In this document: positions 27,699-36,793 of the stretch, piece by piece
How the letters are laid out: the number at the start of each line of letters is the position of its first letter
How positions within the stretch are numbered: position 1 is the stretch's first letter
Source of the DNA: Caminibacter pacificus
GTDB taxonomy: Bacteria > Campylobacterota > Campylobacteria > Campylobacterales > Nautiliaceae
Direction of reading: 5' to 3'
Length of the DNA: 64,000 bases
NCBI RefSeq assembly: GCF_003752135.1
Contig: NZ_RJVK01000001.1
Span: forward strand, 558,001-622,000
Notes under the pieces: model-generated
The model's input: only the letters and a program-made list of their open reading frames with translations
The model's database searches: none
What the model was told of the DNA's origin: nothing
Translations under genes and position numbers: made by a program

Positions 27699-28436
27699 AT
27701 GGAACCTATCATTCAGATGAAAAACATCAACAAACATTACGGCGATTTTCATGCACTCAAAAATGTCAATTTCGACGTTAAAAAAGGTGAAGTCGTCGTA
27801 GTTTGCGGTCCGAGCGGCAGCGGTAAATCCACACTTATCAGATGTATCAACAGACTCGAAGATATAAGTGAAGGAAAAATTATCGTTGACGGCAAAGACC
27901 TATACGACAAAAAAACAAACATAAACAAACTTCGCCAAGAAGTCGGAATGGTGTTTCAGCACTTCAATCTTTTCCCTCATCTGTCAATTTTAGAAAACAT
28001 CACGTTAGCTCCTATCAAAGTCAAAAAAATGCCAAAAGAAGAAGCCGAAAAACTTGCTATGGAACTGCTTGAGAGAGTAAAAATACCTCATCAAGCAAAC
28101 AAATATCCAAGCGAGCTAAGCGGAGGACAAAAACAAAGAGTGGCAATAGCAAGAACGCTTGCGATGAAACCTAAAATCATTCTTTTTGACGAACCCACAA
28201 GCGCACTCGACCCGGAAATGATAGGAGAAGTTTTGGATGTAATGAAAGAACTTGCACGTGAAAATTACACAATCGTTTGCGTAACTCACGAAATGGGATT
28301 TGCAAGGGAAGTTGCGGATAGAATCGTATTTATGGATGCGGGTGAGATTGTAGAAGAAAACACCCCGGAAGAATTTTTCAAAAACCCGAAAACCGACAGA
28401 GCAAAAAAATTTTTTAGCGAAATTTTACATCATTAA
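27699..28436 (+). CDS. glnQ: Polar amino-acid ABC transporter ATP-binding protein
   Basis: ATPase of a periplasmic amino-acid importer. Walker [19 protein letters not shown] (about residues 37-54) with the INRLE string that is diagnostic for GlnQ/HisP types; Q-loop [16 protein letters not shown]; signature [16 protein letters not shown]; Walker [15 protein letters not shown]; switch His in VTHEMGFA. 245 residues, normal length. First gene of an ATPase - binding protein - permease operon with its own TATAAT box. Substrate is probably a polar amino acid such as glutamine, glutamate, aspartate or cysteine; not decidable here. Confidence 0.93.
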   Translation: MEPIIQMKNINKHYGDFHALKNVNFDVKKGEVVVVCGPSGSGKSTLIRCINRLEDISEGKIIVDGKDLYDKKTNINKLRQEVGMVFQHFNLFPHLSILENITLAPIKVKKMPKEEAEKLAMELLERVKIPHQANKYPSELSGGQKQRVAIARTLAMKPKIILFDEPTSALDPEMIGEVLDVMKELARENYTIVCVTHEMGFAREVADRIVFMDAGEIVEENTPEEFFKNPKTDRAKKFFSEILHH

Positions 28437-28447
28437 AGGAGGAAATT

Positions 28448-29245
28448 ATGAAAAAATTAATCGCGTTTTTATTTATTGTCGCTTCACTATTTGCGGCCGA
28501 TTTTCAACTTTGGCAAAAATCTACACTAAATTCAATTCTTAAAAACAATCAATTAAGAGTCTGTTTAGAACCCGGATACGTGCCGTTTGAGATGAGAGAC
28601 AAACACGGAAGAATTATCGGTTTTGACGTGGATATCGCAAAAAAAATGGCAAAAGATATGGGTGTAAAACTAAAACTCGTACCTACTGCGTGGGACGGAA
28701 TTATTTCGGCACTTATGACGAATAAATGTGATATTATCATTTCCGGTATGACGATTACGCAAAAAAGAAATTTAAAAGTAGCCTTTAGCGACCCTTACTT
28801 TTTAGTAGGACAAACACTACTCGTAAATAAAAAACATTCAAACGTTAAAAGCTACAAAGACCTTGATAAACCGGGAATCGTAATCACTACGAAACTCGGA
28901 ACTACAGGTGAAATCGCAGCAAGAAAACTTTTCAAACACGCTACTATCAAAACTTTTGACAGCGAAAGTGCGGCGGTTCAAGAAGTATTAAACAACAGAG
29001 CCGATGCATTTATCTACGACAAACCTTACAACGAACTATTTATGGCAGGAAAAGGTAAAGGAAGACTTATCTTCTTAAAACAAGACTTAACTTACGAACC
29101 TTTAGGATTTGCTATCAATCACGGAGACCCTGATTTTCTAAATTGGCTAAACAACTTCCTAAGACAAATCAAACACGACGGAACTTACGAAAAATTCTAC
29201 AACAAATGGTTTAGAAACACTGATTGGCTAAAAAGAGTACAATGA
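28448..29245 (+). CDS. Amino-acid ABC transporter periplasmic binding protein
   Basis: 265 residues with signal peptide MKKLIAFLFIVASLFAA. Family-3 solute-binding fold: LRVCLEPGYVPFEMRDKHGR, IIGFDVDIAKKMAKDMGVKL (the family signature, about residues 57-76), DIIISGMTITQKRN, and late RADAFIYDKPYNE. These residues form the amino-acid carboxylate/amine site in relatives. Strong Shine-Dalgarno AAAGGAGG eight bases before ATG. It lies between the ATPase and permease genes of the same transporter. Ligand unknown. Confidence 0.93.
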   Translation: MKKLIAFLFIVASLFAADFQLWQKSTLNSILKNNQLRVCLEPGYVPFEMRDKHGRIIGFDVDIAKKMAKDMGVKLKLVPTAWDGIISALMTNKCDIIISGMTITQKRNLKVAFSDPYFLVGQTLLVNKKHSNVKSYKDLDKPGIVITTKLGTTGEIAARKLFKHATIKTFDSESAAVQEVLNNRADAFIYDKPYNELFMAGKGKGRLIFLKQDLTYEPLGFAINHGDPDFLNWLNNFLRQIKHDGTYEKFYNKWFRNTDWLKRVQ

Positions 29246-30198
29246 GAGAGTCGATTTTCAAAAATAAAAAAACGGGGCTTATTTTAGCCCTTCTGTTTTA
29301 TATCGGGCTTGGATATTTCTTGTATCAAGCCGCAAGCAAGATAAACTACACTTGGAAATGGGATATGATTCCCAAATATTTCGTTTATCATCAAAAAGAA
29401 CCGATAACTTCGCCTTGTGACGGAAAGCTTGAAATAAAAGGCGACAAAGCCATCGTAATTTGCGAAAACAAAAAAACATATACATTTAACATAAAAGGCT
29501 ATAAGTTAGAGTTTAAAAACGGGGATTATCTTTATGAAGATGACGAAATAGCTTACAAAAGCGTACTAAAACCGGGACCATTTTTAATGGGACTTTGGGT
29601 AACTATTAAAATTTCGATTATTTCTATGGTAATTGCTTTTATTATAGGGCTTATTATAGCGATTATGAGACTTAGCGGTATTCCGGCGCTTGATTATATC
29701 GGAAGCGTTTATGTAACGGTAATAAGAGGGACTCCGCTTTTGGTACAGCTTTTTATTTTTTATTTTATTGTGGCGACGATTTTTAACCTACCGAGATTCT
29801 GGGCGGGTGTTATGAGTTTGTCTATCTTTTACGGAGCGTATATCGCCGAGATTTTAAGAGGTGCGATTCAAGCGGTGGATAAAGGCCAACACGAAGCGGC
29901 AAAATCCTTAGGATTCAACGCCTGGCAAAGAATGTATTATATTATCTTGCCGCAGGCTCTTAGAAAAGCGCTTCCGGCACTTGTCGGAGAGCTTATATCT
30001 TTAATCAAAGACAGCTCGCTTGTGTCTATCATATCTATTACGGACCTGACAAAAGTCGGACGCGAAATCGTAGCCAATACTTTCTCGCCGTTTGAAACTT
30101 GGCTGACCGTTGCGGCTTTATATTTGATGCTGACAAGCATTTTAAGCTTTATAGGACATAAACTTGAAAAAAGAATGAAAGTAAAAGGCGGCTTTTAG
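29242..30198 (+). CDS. Amino-acid ABC transporter permease
   Basis: 318 residues from ATG 29242, which overlaps the binding-protein stop as ATGA; a TTG at 29224 is further upstream but inside that gene. The first transmembrane helix (LILALLFYIGLGYFLYQAA) is followed by a soluble insert of about 80 residues absent from most HisM/GlnP permeases. The core (from about residue 105) has the transporter pattern: VIRGTPLLVQLFIFYF, and the ATPase-contact loop ILRGAIQAVDKGQHEAAKSLG. It completes the glnQ-type importer. Confidence 0.92.
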   Translation: MRESIFKNKKTGLILALLFYIGLGYFLYQAASKINYTWKWDMIPKYFVYHQKEPITSPCDGKLEIKGDKAIVICENKKTYTFNIKGYKLEFKNGDYLYEDDEIAYKSVLKPGPFLMGLWVTIKISIISMVIAFIIGLIIAIMRLSGIPALDYIGSVYVTVIRGTPLLVQLFIFYFIVATIFNLPRFWAGVMSLSIFYGAYIAEILRGAIQAVDKGQHEAAKSLGFNAWQRMYYIILPQALRKALPALVGELISLIKDSSLVSIISITDLTKVGREIVANTFSPFETWLTVAALYLMLTSILSFIGHKLEKRMKVKGGF

Positions 30199-31028
30199 TG
30201 CTAAGAAAGTACGCCGATTTTCTGCTTGTTTTAGTGGCTCTAAGCTGGGGGAGTACTTTTATTTTAGTAAAAAAAGCGATAGAAGACCTCCCCGCTTTTT
30301 CATTTTTATTCGTAAGATTCTTTTTGGCTTTTTTGCTAATGTACGTATTTTTTCATAAAAAAATAGAAATAGACAAAAAAATCTTGAAAGCTTCTCTGAT
30401 TTTAGGATTTTTAAATTTTTCGGCTTATGCGCTACAAACCGTTTCGCTTTATTATCTACCTTCAAACATAGTCGCTTTTTTAACGGGACTATTCGTAATA
30501 TTTACTCCCGTAAGCGCTTATTTTTTCTTTAAAAAAGAGATTCCCAAAAAAGTCATAATTGCGGCAATTTTGGCGTTTTTGGGAATATACTTTTTAACTC
30601 AAGCGAAATTTGCCTTTTCCATATACGTTTTTTTGGTAATTCTTTGCGCCTTTTTTTACGCTTTACATATCAATTTTACAGATATTTTTTCTAAAAAATA
30701 CAATATTTTTTCACTTGTAACTTTTCAGTTTTTGTTCGTAGCGATTTTCAGTCTGTTTTTAATACCTTTTGAAGATTTACAAAATGTCAAAATCTCTTTT
30801 ACGGTCGTATTTGCGATAATTATTACGGTTGTTTTCGCAACCGTTTTCGCTTTTTTCGTTCAAACGTTCGCACAGCAGTTCACCACACCGACAAAAACGG
30901 CGATTATTTTTGCTTTAGAGCCGGTAAGCGCCGCGTTTTTGGGAGCGTTTTTCGGTGAGAGCTTGAATATAAAGCAGATAATAGGAGGAGTTTTGGTAGT
31001 TATTTCGATGATAACAGCCGAAATTTAA
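30198..31028 (+). CDS. EamA/DMT-family transporter
   Basis: 276-residue inner-membrane protein with ten predicted helices in two EamA repeats. N-terminal repeat signature LVALSWGSTFILVKKAIEDLPAF and FVRFFLAFLLMYVFF; second repeat QQFTTPTKTAIIFALEPVSAAFLGAFFGE, where EPV-A is typical. Relatives export amino acids or metabolites. The start is GTG 30198, sharing one base with the permease stop (TAGTG) and preceded by AAAGGCGG, so it is translated with the amino-acid transporter. It converges on mutS7 with a 4-base overlap. Confidence 0.9.
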   Translation: MLRKYADFLLVLVALSWGSTFILVKKAIEDLPAFSFLFVRFFLAFLLMYVFFHKKIEIDKKILKASLILGFLNFSAYALQTVSLYYLPSNIVAFLTGLFVIFTPVSAYFFFKKEIPKKVIIAAILAFLGIYFLTQAKFAFSIYVFLVILCAFFYALHINFTDIFSKKYNIFSLVTFQFLFVAIFSLFLIPFEDLQNVKISFTVVFAIIITVVFATVFAFFVQTFAQQFTTPTKTAIIFALEPVSAAFLGAFFGESLNIKQIIGGVLVVISMITAEI

Positions 31029-33772
31029 TCAACCTCCTCCCAGTGAAGCTCGATTCCTTTGCTGGTTGTAACAAATCCGGTGATTCTGATTTTTCCTTCG
31101 TGTACCATTTTGTGATGTTTTTTACAAAGAGGAATAAGATTGTATTTGTGGTTGATATTCATATGTCCCACAAAGCCCTCTTTTGCTTTTTCTTTTTCTA
31201 CGATATGATGTACGTCTTCCACCACCTTGCCGCAAATCGCACAGGTTGTAACATAAAGGTTTTTGTTGTAGCGAGAGCGCTTTTTCTTGATAAGAAGTTC
31301 AAGCGCACTGTATTCTTCACTTAATTTTTTTCTTATATTTTCCGCCGTTTTTAAAAATTCTTCGTCCATATATATCGATTTTGCAAACTCAAGCCCGTAA
31401 ACGCTGCTGCCGCTTCCGTCTTTGAGTTTTCTATCATAAATAAGCTTTTCGCCGTCAAACCACACTTCAAGATGTTTCGCAACTACATTAGGCAAACTTT
31501 TTATCTCTTCCAAGTCCATTAACTGATGCAAATGCGTAGCAAAAACGAAATTGATTTTTTTCTTCGCAAGCTTTATAACGGCACTTGCGACAATGCTTAA
31601 AGCCGAAAGAGTTTCGGTACCGTGGGCTATTTCGTCTCCTAAAACCAAAGAGTCTTTGTTTGCGCGGTTGAAGATGTTTTTGAGTTCAAGCATCTCAACA
31701 GCAAAAGTCGAAAGCCCTTTTGAGAGATTATCTTTGGCTTCAATACGTGTAAAAATTCCTCTGTAAGGATTAAGTTCTATTTCACCCGGTACGAAAAAAC
31801 CGCTTTGAGCCAAAAATACGGCAATACCTACACTCTTCATAAGCGAGCTTTTTCCCGAGCTGTTTATCCCGTAAAGCAGCATTCCGTCATATTCGCTAAA
31901 ATCGACGTCATTGGGAACGTAAACGCCGTTTTCTTGATTGACTTCTATTAAAGGATGTCTTAAGTTCTTGAATACTCTTTTTTCATTAAGAGTAGGTTTA
32001 AAGTAATTGTATGTTTTTGCGACTTTTGCGGAGCTTATAGCTACGTCTATTTTTGCTATTTCTCTTGCAAGCTCATCTAAAAAGTCGAACTTTTTCTCGA
32101 TTTCTTCGAGAGTTTTTAAGAAAAGTTTTGATGTAGCCGTTACGATTTTCGCTTCGAGCGCTAAAATTTTTTCGCTAAGTTCGTCTATTATTCCGCCGGT
32201 GATTTTTACGCTGTTTGTCAGTTGTTTGATATTAAAATCGCTAAAAAATATCTTTTTATTGTCAATCTCCATAAAAGTATCTAAAAATCTCTGTTTTATG
32301 AGATTGAATCTGTTTTTTGTAAGCGAAAAATAGTGCCCTTCTTTATCCAATACTCCGCACTCTACTTTTACATCCCCTAAAGATTCGATTTTTTCTTTGA
32401 TTTTTAATAATTCTTTTAGATAATAATCCCTCTCTTTTACAAGCTCGTCAAGCTCTCTATCCACACCTTTTTTAAAAAACGACTCTTTTATATCTTCGAA
32501 TTTAACTCCCAATTTGTCGGTATCGAATGTATTTTGCAAATACTCTATGAAATTATCTATTTTTGTCGTTTTTCTGCGAAGTTTCGTGTAGATTTTTTCG
32601 CTCGATTTTAAAGAGGTCAGCAAGAAATTTATCTCAAAAGGATGAAGTTTTTTAATTTTTATTTTTCTGTTGAGTTTTTCGATATCGTAAATATCTCTTA
32701 TAAACTCTTCAAACTCTTTATATCTTTTTAGCATATATTCGACACTTTTGTAGCGTCTTTCTAATTCGTCTTTGTCATGGATAGGGTTATAAAGTCTCTC
32801 TTTTATAAGACGTCTTCCCATAGGAGTTTTTGTTTTGTCTATAAGTTTTAAGACTTTATTTATTTCAAGCTGTTTTATAGGATTATTACCGAGATATACG
32901 AATTTATCGTCTTCTATCATTTCAGGGAGTTTTAATTTATTGAGAAGCTCTTTATTGTGAGCTATTACAAATTCAAGCAAAATAGCAAGAGATTCGGTAA
33001 TTAAAGGATATTTTTCAAGATTCATCACTTCAATAGGGCTTAAAAGACTTTGAATATTATAAACCTGTTTGAAAAGCTCGTTTTGATAATCGATTTTCAT
33101 ACGCGCTTTATTGATGATAATATTTTTGCCTTCAAGTTCCAAATAATTCACAATTTCATCGCAGTCCACATTTTTTAAAGTAAGAATAATTTCGTTGCTT
33201 TTGTATGTTTGAAGAAGCCTAAAAAGTTCGTCCAAAGCAAAAGTCGGGTCGTCTTTTGTGGAGTAGTTTTCGTAGATGTAGCTTTTCCCGGTGTTTAGGT
33301 CTATATTTGCAAATCCTACGTGATATGCGTTATATTTTTCGATGATAATGCTTGTTACGTAATTTTCCGCGGATTTTGAATATTCGATATTGACTCCTGG
33401 AGATATTATCTCGCTAAGATATCTTTTGACGTTAGGAGGCGTTCCTTTTTGCTTTATAAGAACGATAGTGTATTTGTTTTCGTCTATTAATTTTTCGAGA
33501 TACCTATCAAGAGCGTGATTCGGAAACCCGGCCATTAGAGGATTTTTTACATTAATTTCCGGGATTGATTTATTTTTTTTGGTAAGCTGAATATTAAGTA
33601 CGTTTGCTATTTCTCTGGCTTTTCCGATTCCGTCCGCTTCGTACGTCTCGAAAAAAGTCCCCACCTCCATCAAAACTACCGCATTCGGATAGAGGCTGTC
33701 GTAATATTTTTGAAGCTCGAAATAGATTTCAGTTAGAAGTTTTTTTGAATTAAGAAGCTTATTAATATCCAT
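31025..33772 (-). CDS. MutS7-type MutS with C-terminal HNH nuclease domain
   Basis: 915-residue mismatch-recognition ATPase fused to a nuclease. The N-terminal mismatch domain has VVLMEVGTFFETYEADG (about residues 34-50), where FFE corresponds to the Phe-x-Glu mismatch motif of MutS1. The ATPase has Walker A LLYGINSSGKSSLMKS and Walker B region SLVLGDEIAHGTE. After about residue 840 comes an HNH module: CAICGKVVEDVHHIV and NLIPLCKKHHKMVHEG, with Cys/His zinc ligands. This architecture is the MutS7 subfamily described from Epsilonproteobacteria, octocoral mitochondria and giant viruses. The fusion could nick DNA without MutL. ATG 33772; divergent from a small gene across a perfect palindrome. 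Confidence 0.93.
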   Translation of the reverse strand: MDINKLLNSKKLLTEIYFELQKYYDSLYPNAVVLMEVGTFFETYEADGIGKAREIANVLNIQLTKKNKSIPEINVKNPLMAGFPNHALDRYLEKLIDENKYTIVLIKQKGTPPNVKRYLSEIISPGVNIEYSKSAENYVTSIIIEKYNAYHVGFANIDLNTGKSYIYENYSTKDDPTFALDELFRLLQTYKSNEIILTLKNVDCDEIVNYLELEGKNIIINKARMKIDYQNELFKQVYNIQSLLSPIEVMNLEKYPLITESLAILLEFVIAHNKELLNKLKLPEMIEDDKFVYLGNNPIKQLEINKVLKLIDKTKTPMGRRLIKERLYNPIHDKDELERRYKSVEYMLKRYKEFEEFIRDIYDIEKLNRKIKIKKLHPFEINFLLTSLKSSEKIYTKLRRKTTKIDNFIEYLQNTFDTDKLGVKFEDIKESFFKKGVDRELDELVKERDYYLKELLKIKEKIESLGDVKVECGVLDKEGHYFSLTKNRFNLIKQRFLDTFMEIDNKKIFFSDFNIKQLTNSVKITGGIIDELSEKILALEAKIVTATSKLFLKTLEEIEKKFDFLDELAREIAKIDVAISSAKVAKTYNYFKPTLNEKRVFKNLRHPLIEVNQENGVYVPNDVDFSEYDGMLLYGINSSGKSSLMKSVGIAVFLAQSGFFVPGEIELNPYRGIFTRIEAKDNLSKGLSTFAVEMLELKNIFNRANKDSLVLGDEIAHGTETLSALSIVASAVIKLAKKKINFVFATHLHQLMDLEEIKSLPNVVAKHLEVWFDGEKLIYDRKLKDGSGSSVYGLEFAKSIYMDEEFLKTAENIRKKLSEEYSALELLIKKKRSRYNKNLYVTTCAICGKVVEDVHHIVEKEKAKEGFVGHMNINHKYNLIPLCKKHHKMVHEGKIRITGFVTTSKGIELHWEEVD

Positions 33773-33799
33773 TTTTACCTTTATTTCACCCTGATTTAA

Positions 33800-33817
33800 T
33801 TGATATAATTATATCAA
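33800..33817. promoter_or_regulatory. Perfect 18-bp palindrome containing -10 boxes on both strands
   Basis: TTGATATAATTATATCAA reads the same on both strands. Each strand contains TATAAT, so it may give divergent promoters for mutS7 (leader about 25 bases) and the small exported protein (ATG 33829). It could equally be a regulator site or a strong hairpin. The symmetry is certain; the role is inferred. Confidence 0.55.
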
Positions 33818-33828
33818 AAAGGATCGAT

Positions 33829-34101
33829 ATGAAAAAGTTAATTTTTGCCGTAATTTTGGCAAGTTTTTCATTTGCTTTCAATTGGAACAGTATTGTAGGA
33901 GTTTTCAAAAAAACGGTAAACACCCTAAGCTACACAATCGAAACGAGCGGTATTAACCCGAGGGTTTATGAATTCGATACGCAAGGATACCCGAGAATGC
34001 ATTGTGTTGTCGTATTTAGAGACGACCCAAAAACAAGCCCGGCTATGCAATGTATTGAGACAAAACCTGAATATATAAAAATGAACGAAAAGCTTAAATA
34101 A
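33829..34101 (+). CDS. Small exported protein of unknown function
   Basis: 90 residues with signal peptide MKKLIFAVILASFSFAFN. The mature portion of about 70 residues has two Cys (RMHCVVVF and AMQCIETK) that could form a disulphide in the periplasm. No domain recognised. ATG at 33829 follows AAAAAGGAT. Its stop overlaps the marC start (TAATG), so the two are co-translated. Confidence 0.7.
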   Translation: MKKLIFAVILASFSFAFNWNSIVGVFKKTVNTLSYTIETSGINPRVYEFDTQGYPRMHCVVVFRDDPKTSPAMQCIETKPEYIKMNEKLK

Positions 34102-34682
34102 TGGATTTTTTCTCCGTTTTCGTGACACTTTTTCTCATTATGGACCCGTTTGGCAATCTGCCGGTGATTATTTCTTTACTCAAAGATTACGATAAGAAAA
34201 AACGAATCGAAATTATCACAAAAGAACTTGCAATTTCTCTCTTTGTAATTTTTATTTTTATATTTTTCGGCAAAAGTTTAATGCATCTATTGGGTCTAAG
34301 AGAAGAATCCATATCGATTGCCGGAGGAATAATTCTATTTTTAATCGCTATAAAAATGATATTTCCAAGCTCCGAGCCGATGTTCGGAGCACAAAACGAG
34401 CCTTTTATAGTGCCTATCGCAATTCCGATGATAGCGGGACCTTCATTACTTGCGACGCTTCTTTTGTTTTCGACTAATTATGATTTAAAAATAGTAATCT
34501 CGGCGGCATTTGCAGCATGGGTGGCAAGTGCTGCGATAATAATATTTTTCATTCAGCTTTCAAAATACATCCCTTATAAATTTTTTAGCGCAATGGAAAA
34601 ACTCATGGGTATGATTCTTATCGCCCTTGCCGTTCAGATGTTGCTTGAGGGAATCTCAAAATATCTTCATATACAAGGATAA
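34101..34682 (+). CDS. MarC-family integral membrane protein
   Basis: 193-residue inner-membrane protein with six hydrophobic helices. Signatures of the MarC/UPF0056 family: VTLFLIMDPFGNLPVIISLL at the N-terminus, LHLLGLREESISIAGGIILF-like segment (in part) and PIAIPMIAGPSLLATLLL. Function of the family is not established; the name comes from proximity to marRAB in E. coli and it is not an antibiotic pump by itself. The start overlaps the stop of the small exported protein by one base; an MFS gene follows after two bases. Confidence 0.9.
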   Translation: MDFFSVFVTLFLIMDPFGNLPVIISLLKDYDKKKRIEIITKELAISLFVIFIFIFFGKSLMHLLGLREESISIAGGIILFLIAIKMIFPSSEPMFGAQNEPFIVPIAIPMIAGPSLLATLLLFSTNYDLKIVISAAFAAWVASAAIIIFFIQLSKYIPYKFFSAMEKLMGMILIALAVQMLLEGISKYLHIQG

Positions 34683-34684
34683 AA

Positions 34685-35815
34685 ATGAAATTTCAAAAAT
34701 CAAAAGTATTACTGATATCTTTTGCTCATTTTACGCATGATATCTTCTCAGCTCTTCTTGCTCCTATTCTTCCTCTTTTGATAGACAAAATGGGAATTAC
34801 GCTAACACAGGCAAGTCTTTTTGACATAGCAAGAAAACTACCAGCCCTTTTTAACCCCGTTTTGGGAATAGTGGCAGAGCGCACCAACGCAAAATATTTC
34901 GTAATCCTCGCTCCTGCCGTAACTGCTATATCCATGGGACTTTTGGGAGTTGTAAATTCATACTTTTTAGCACTGTTGCTGCTTTTTATTGCAGGTATCA
35001 GCGCTACTTTTTTTCATATCCCAAGCCCCGCTATGATAAAAGAATTCTCAGGCGATGAGAGCGGCAAAGGAATGAGCTATTTTATGGCGGCGGGTGAAAG
35101 CGCGAGGACGATAGGACCTCTGCTTGCCGCGGCGGTTATATCCATGTGGGGACTTGAAGGGATTTTGAGACTTTCGGTCTTAGGGATAATCGCTTCTATT
35201 TTTCTTTATATCAAACTAAAAGACTACACGCCAAAATACCAAGCAAAAAAATTCGAAACAACACAAATCAAAGATACACTAAGAAAAGTCAGCCCGTTTT
35301 TTATAAAGCTTGGCTCTTTTATGATGTTAAACTACACTTCAAAATTTTCCCTTAGCCTCTTTTTACCGGTATATCTGACCCAGCACGGGAAAAGCGCGGA
35401 GTTTGGGGCTATTGCTTTTGGTATTATGCAAGCGGGAGGAATTTTGGGGGCGTTTTTTGGAGGTAGGATATCGGATAAAATAGGCAGAAAAAAAGCACTG
35501 CTTTTTCAGGCTATTGGTGCGAGTTTATTTTTGGCGCTCTTTTTAGTTATGAATTCTATATTCGTACTTCCGTTTTTGGGATTTTTTCTTTTTTCTCAAT
35601 CACCCGTACTTCTTGCTTTCACACACGACCTAAAAACCGATACCCCGAATTTCATCAACAGCCTTTATATGTTTATTAATTTCGGTATCAGCTCTTTAAT
35701 CGTTCTTTTTGCGGGGATTTTGGGACAGCATTTGGGATTATTCAAAACATTCGAAATTGCAGCGATTTTGACACTTCTGTCAATTCCTTTTATCTATACG
35801 ATAAAAACTCAATAG
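34685..35815 (+). CDS. MFS transporter
   Basis: 376 residues with about twelve transmembrane helices. Signs of the major facilitator family: N-terminal SFAHFTHDIFSALLAPILPLL and an inter-repeat loop GGRISDKIGRKKALL, the usual GRxSDxxGRR-like motif between helices, here in the second half. The pattern is close to drug-resistance and fosmidomycin-resistance-like transporters. Substrate unknown. It begins two bases after marC. Its end overlaps the Fic gene's stop on the other strand by 7 bases. Confidence 0.88.
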   Translation: MKFQKSKVLLISFAHFTHDIFSALLAPILPLLIDKMGITLTQASLFDIARKLPALFNPVLGIVAERTNAKYFVILAPAVTAISMGLLGVVNSYFLALLLLFIAGISATFFHIPSPAMIKEFSGDESGKGMSYFMAAGESARTIGPLLAAAVISMWGLEGILRLSVLGIIASIFLYIKLKDYTPKYQAKKFETTQIKDTLRKVSPFFIKLGSFMMLNYTSKFSLSLFLPVYLTQHGKSAEFGAIAFGIMQAGGILGAFFGGRISDKIGRKKALLFQAIGASLFLALFLVMNSIFVLPFLGFFLFSQSPVLLAFTHDLKTDTPNFINSLYMFINFGISSLIVLFAGILGQHLGLFKTFEIAAILTLLSIPFIYTIKTQ

Positions 35816-36702
35816 ACTCTTTTTCTCATTTCTTCTATAGCATTCGCCAAAAAATATGCAAGCGGCAAAATATCACCTTCTTTTTGCGCTTTTTCAAGAG
35901 TCATATAATAAAAAGATTTGTTTTGTGCATTAATAAGAGGCGGCAATAAATTTAATTTGACAAACTGATGAGCCATAATAAGTCTGCCTACTCTTCCGTT
36001 TCCATCCCCAAAAGGATGAATTAATTCAAAATGCTCATGAGCTTTTGCAATATCATAAATATTAGATACGTTTCCGTATAGTTTTACCCAATACTCCATC
36101 TCTTCTTCTATATCTTCAGGATGAGTTAAGGTTAAATCCGAATTTTTGATTTTTCTTATATGTTTTGAATACTCTCCGGCATCCTCTCTTATACCCAAAA
36201 ACAACCCGAAATGCCATTTTTTAATTAAATCGGTGGTTATTTTTTCAATTTTACCTTCTATAGTTTGTTCGATAATTTGTTTAGTTAAAAAAGCAAGGTT
36301 ATTCATTTCAAGAAGTTTTCTTTTTTCTATATCTTTTTGAATATACCTACCCTCTATAATTTTTTCAAACTCCTCTTCATTCGAATCAGAAACCTCAATT
36401 TCATACGAACCGAATGCTTGAATTTTGCTAACCTCTTCAATCAAATCAATGTTTCTTAAATATCTGCTATCATCAAGGGAAATAATCTTTTTGACATATT
36501 TTTCAACTTCTTCTTTTTTTAAAGCCGGAATAAAAATATACTTGTTATACAACACGTCAATTTTAAATCTATTCTCTTCACTTATATTACCTCCGTCGCG
36601 CCAATTAATAAGACTCATACGACTTACACCCAAAGCTTGGGCAAGCTTAGTAGAATACTTAAAAAATTTAAGCAATTCTTCAATTTTTTGTTGATAATCC
36701 AA
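35809..36702 (-). CDS. Fic-domain protein with N-terminal helix-turn-helix
   Basis: 297 residues. The Fic motif is HPFGDGNGRVGR (residues 229-240) with all catalytic positions, so it should transfer AMP (or a related group) onto a protein hydroxyl. The N-terminus has a helix-turn-helix (LAQALGVSRMSLINWRD, about 20-36), suggesting DNA binding and autoregulation. No canonical inhibitory (S/T)xxxE(G/N) helix is clear. The start is TTG 36702 with AAGGG five bases upstream. The upstream 85 bases carry four TTTACAC sites in two pairs overlapping a promoter. It closes the accessory island downstream of prmC and may be an independent toxin-like or regulatory unit. Confidence 0.88.
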   Translation of the reverse strand: MDYQQKIEELLKFFKYSTKLAQALGVSRMSLINWRDGGNISEENRFKIDVLYNKYIFIPALKKEEVEKYVKKIISLDDSRYLRNIDLIEEVSKIQAFGSYEIEVSDSNEEEFEKIIEGRYIQKDIEKRKLLEMNNLAFLTKQIIEQTIEGKIEKITTDLIKKWHFGLFLGIREDAGEYSKHIRKIKNSDLTLTHPEDIEEEMEYWVKLYGNVSNIYDIAKAHEHFELIHPFGDGNGRVGRLIMAHQFVKLNLLPPLINAQNKSFYYMTLEKAQKEGDILPLAYFLANAIEEMRKRVY

Positions 36703-36720
36703 TGTAACCCTTTTTGTTTA

Positions 36721-36793
36721 TTTACACAAATATTTTACACAAAAAAGGTAATTATGTAAAGCAACAGTGCAAATTTACACTTTCACTTTACAC
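36721..36793 (-). promoter_or_regulatory. Four-site operator and promoter region of the Fic gene
   Basis: TTTACAC occurs at 36721-36727, 36734-36740, 36774-36780 and 36787-36793: two pairs, each with 13-base spacing, 53 bases apart. On the minus strand a TTTACA (-35) and TAAAAT (-10) separated by 17 bases lie within this DNA, with GTGTAAA sites over the -10. The last site overlaps the prmC stop. Likely bound by the HTH of the Fic protein; that link is inferred. Confidence 0.6.
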
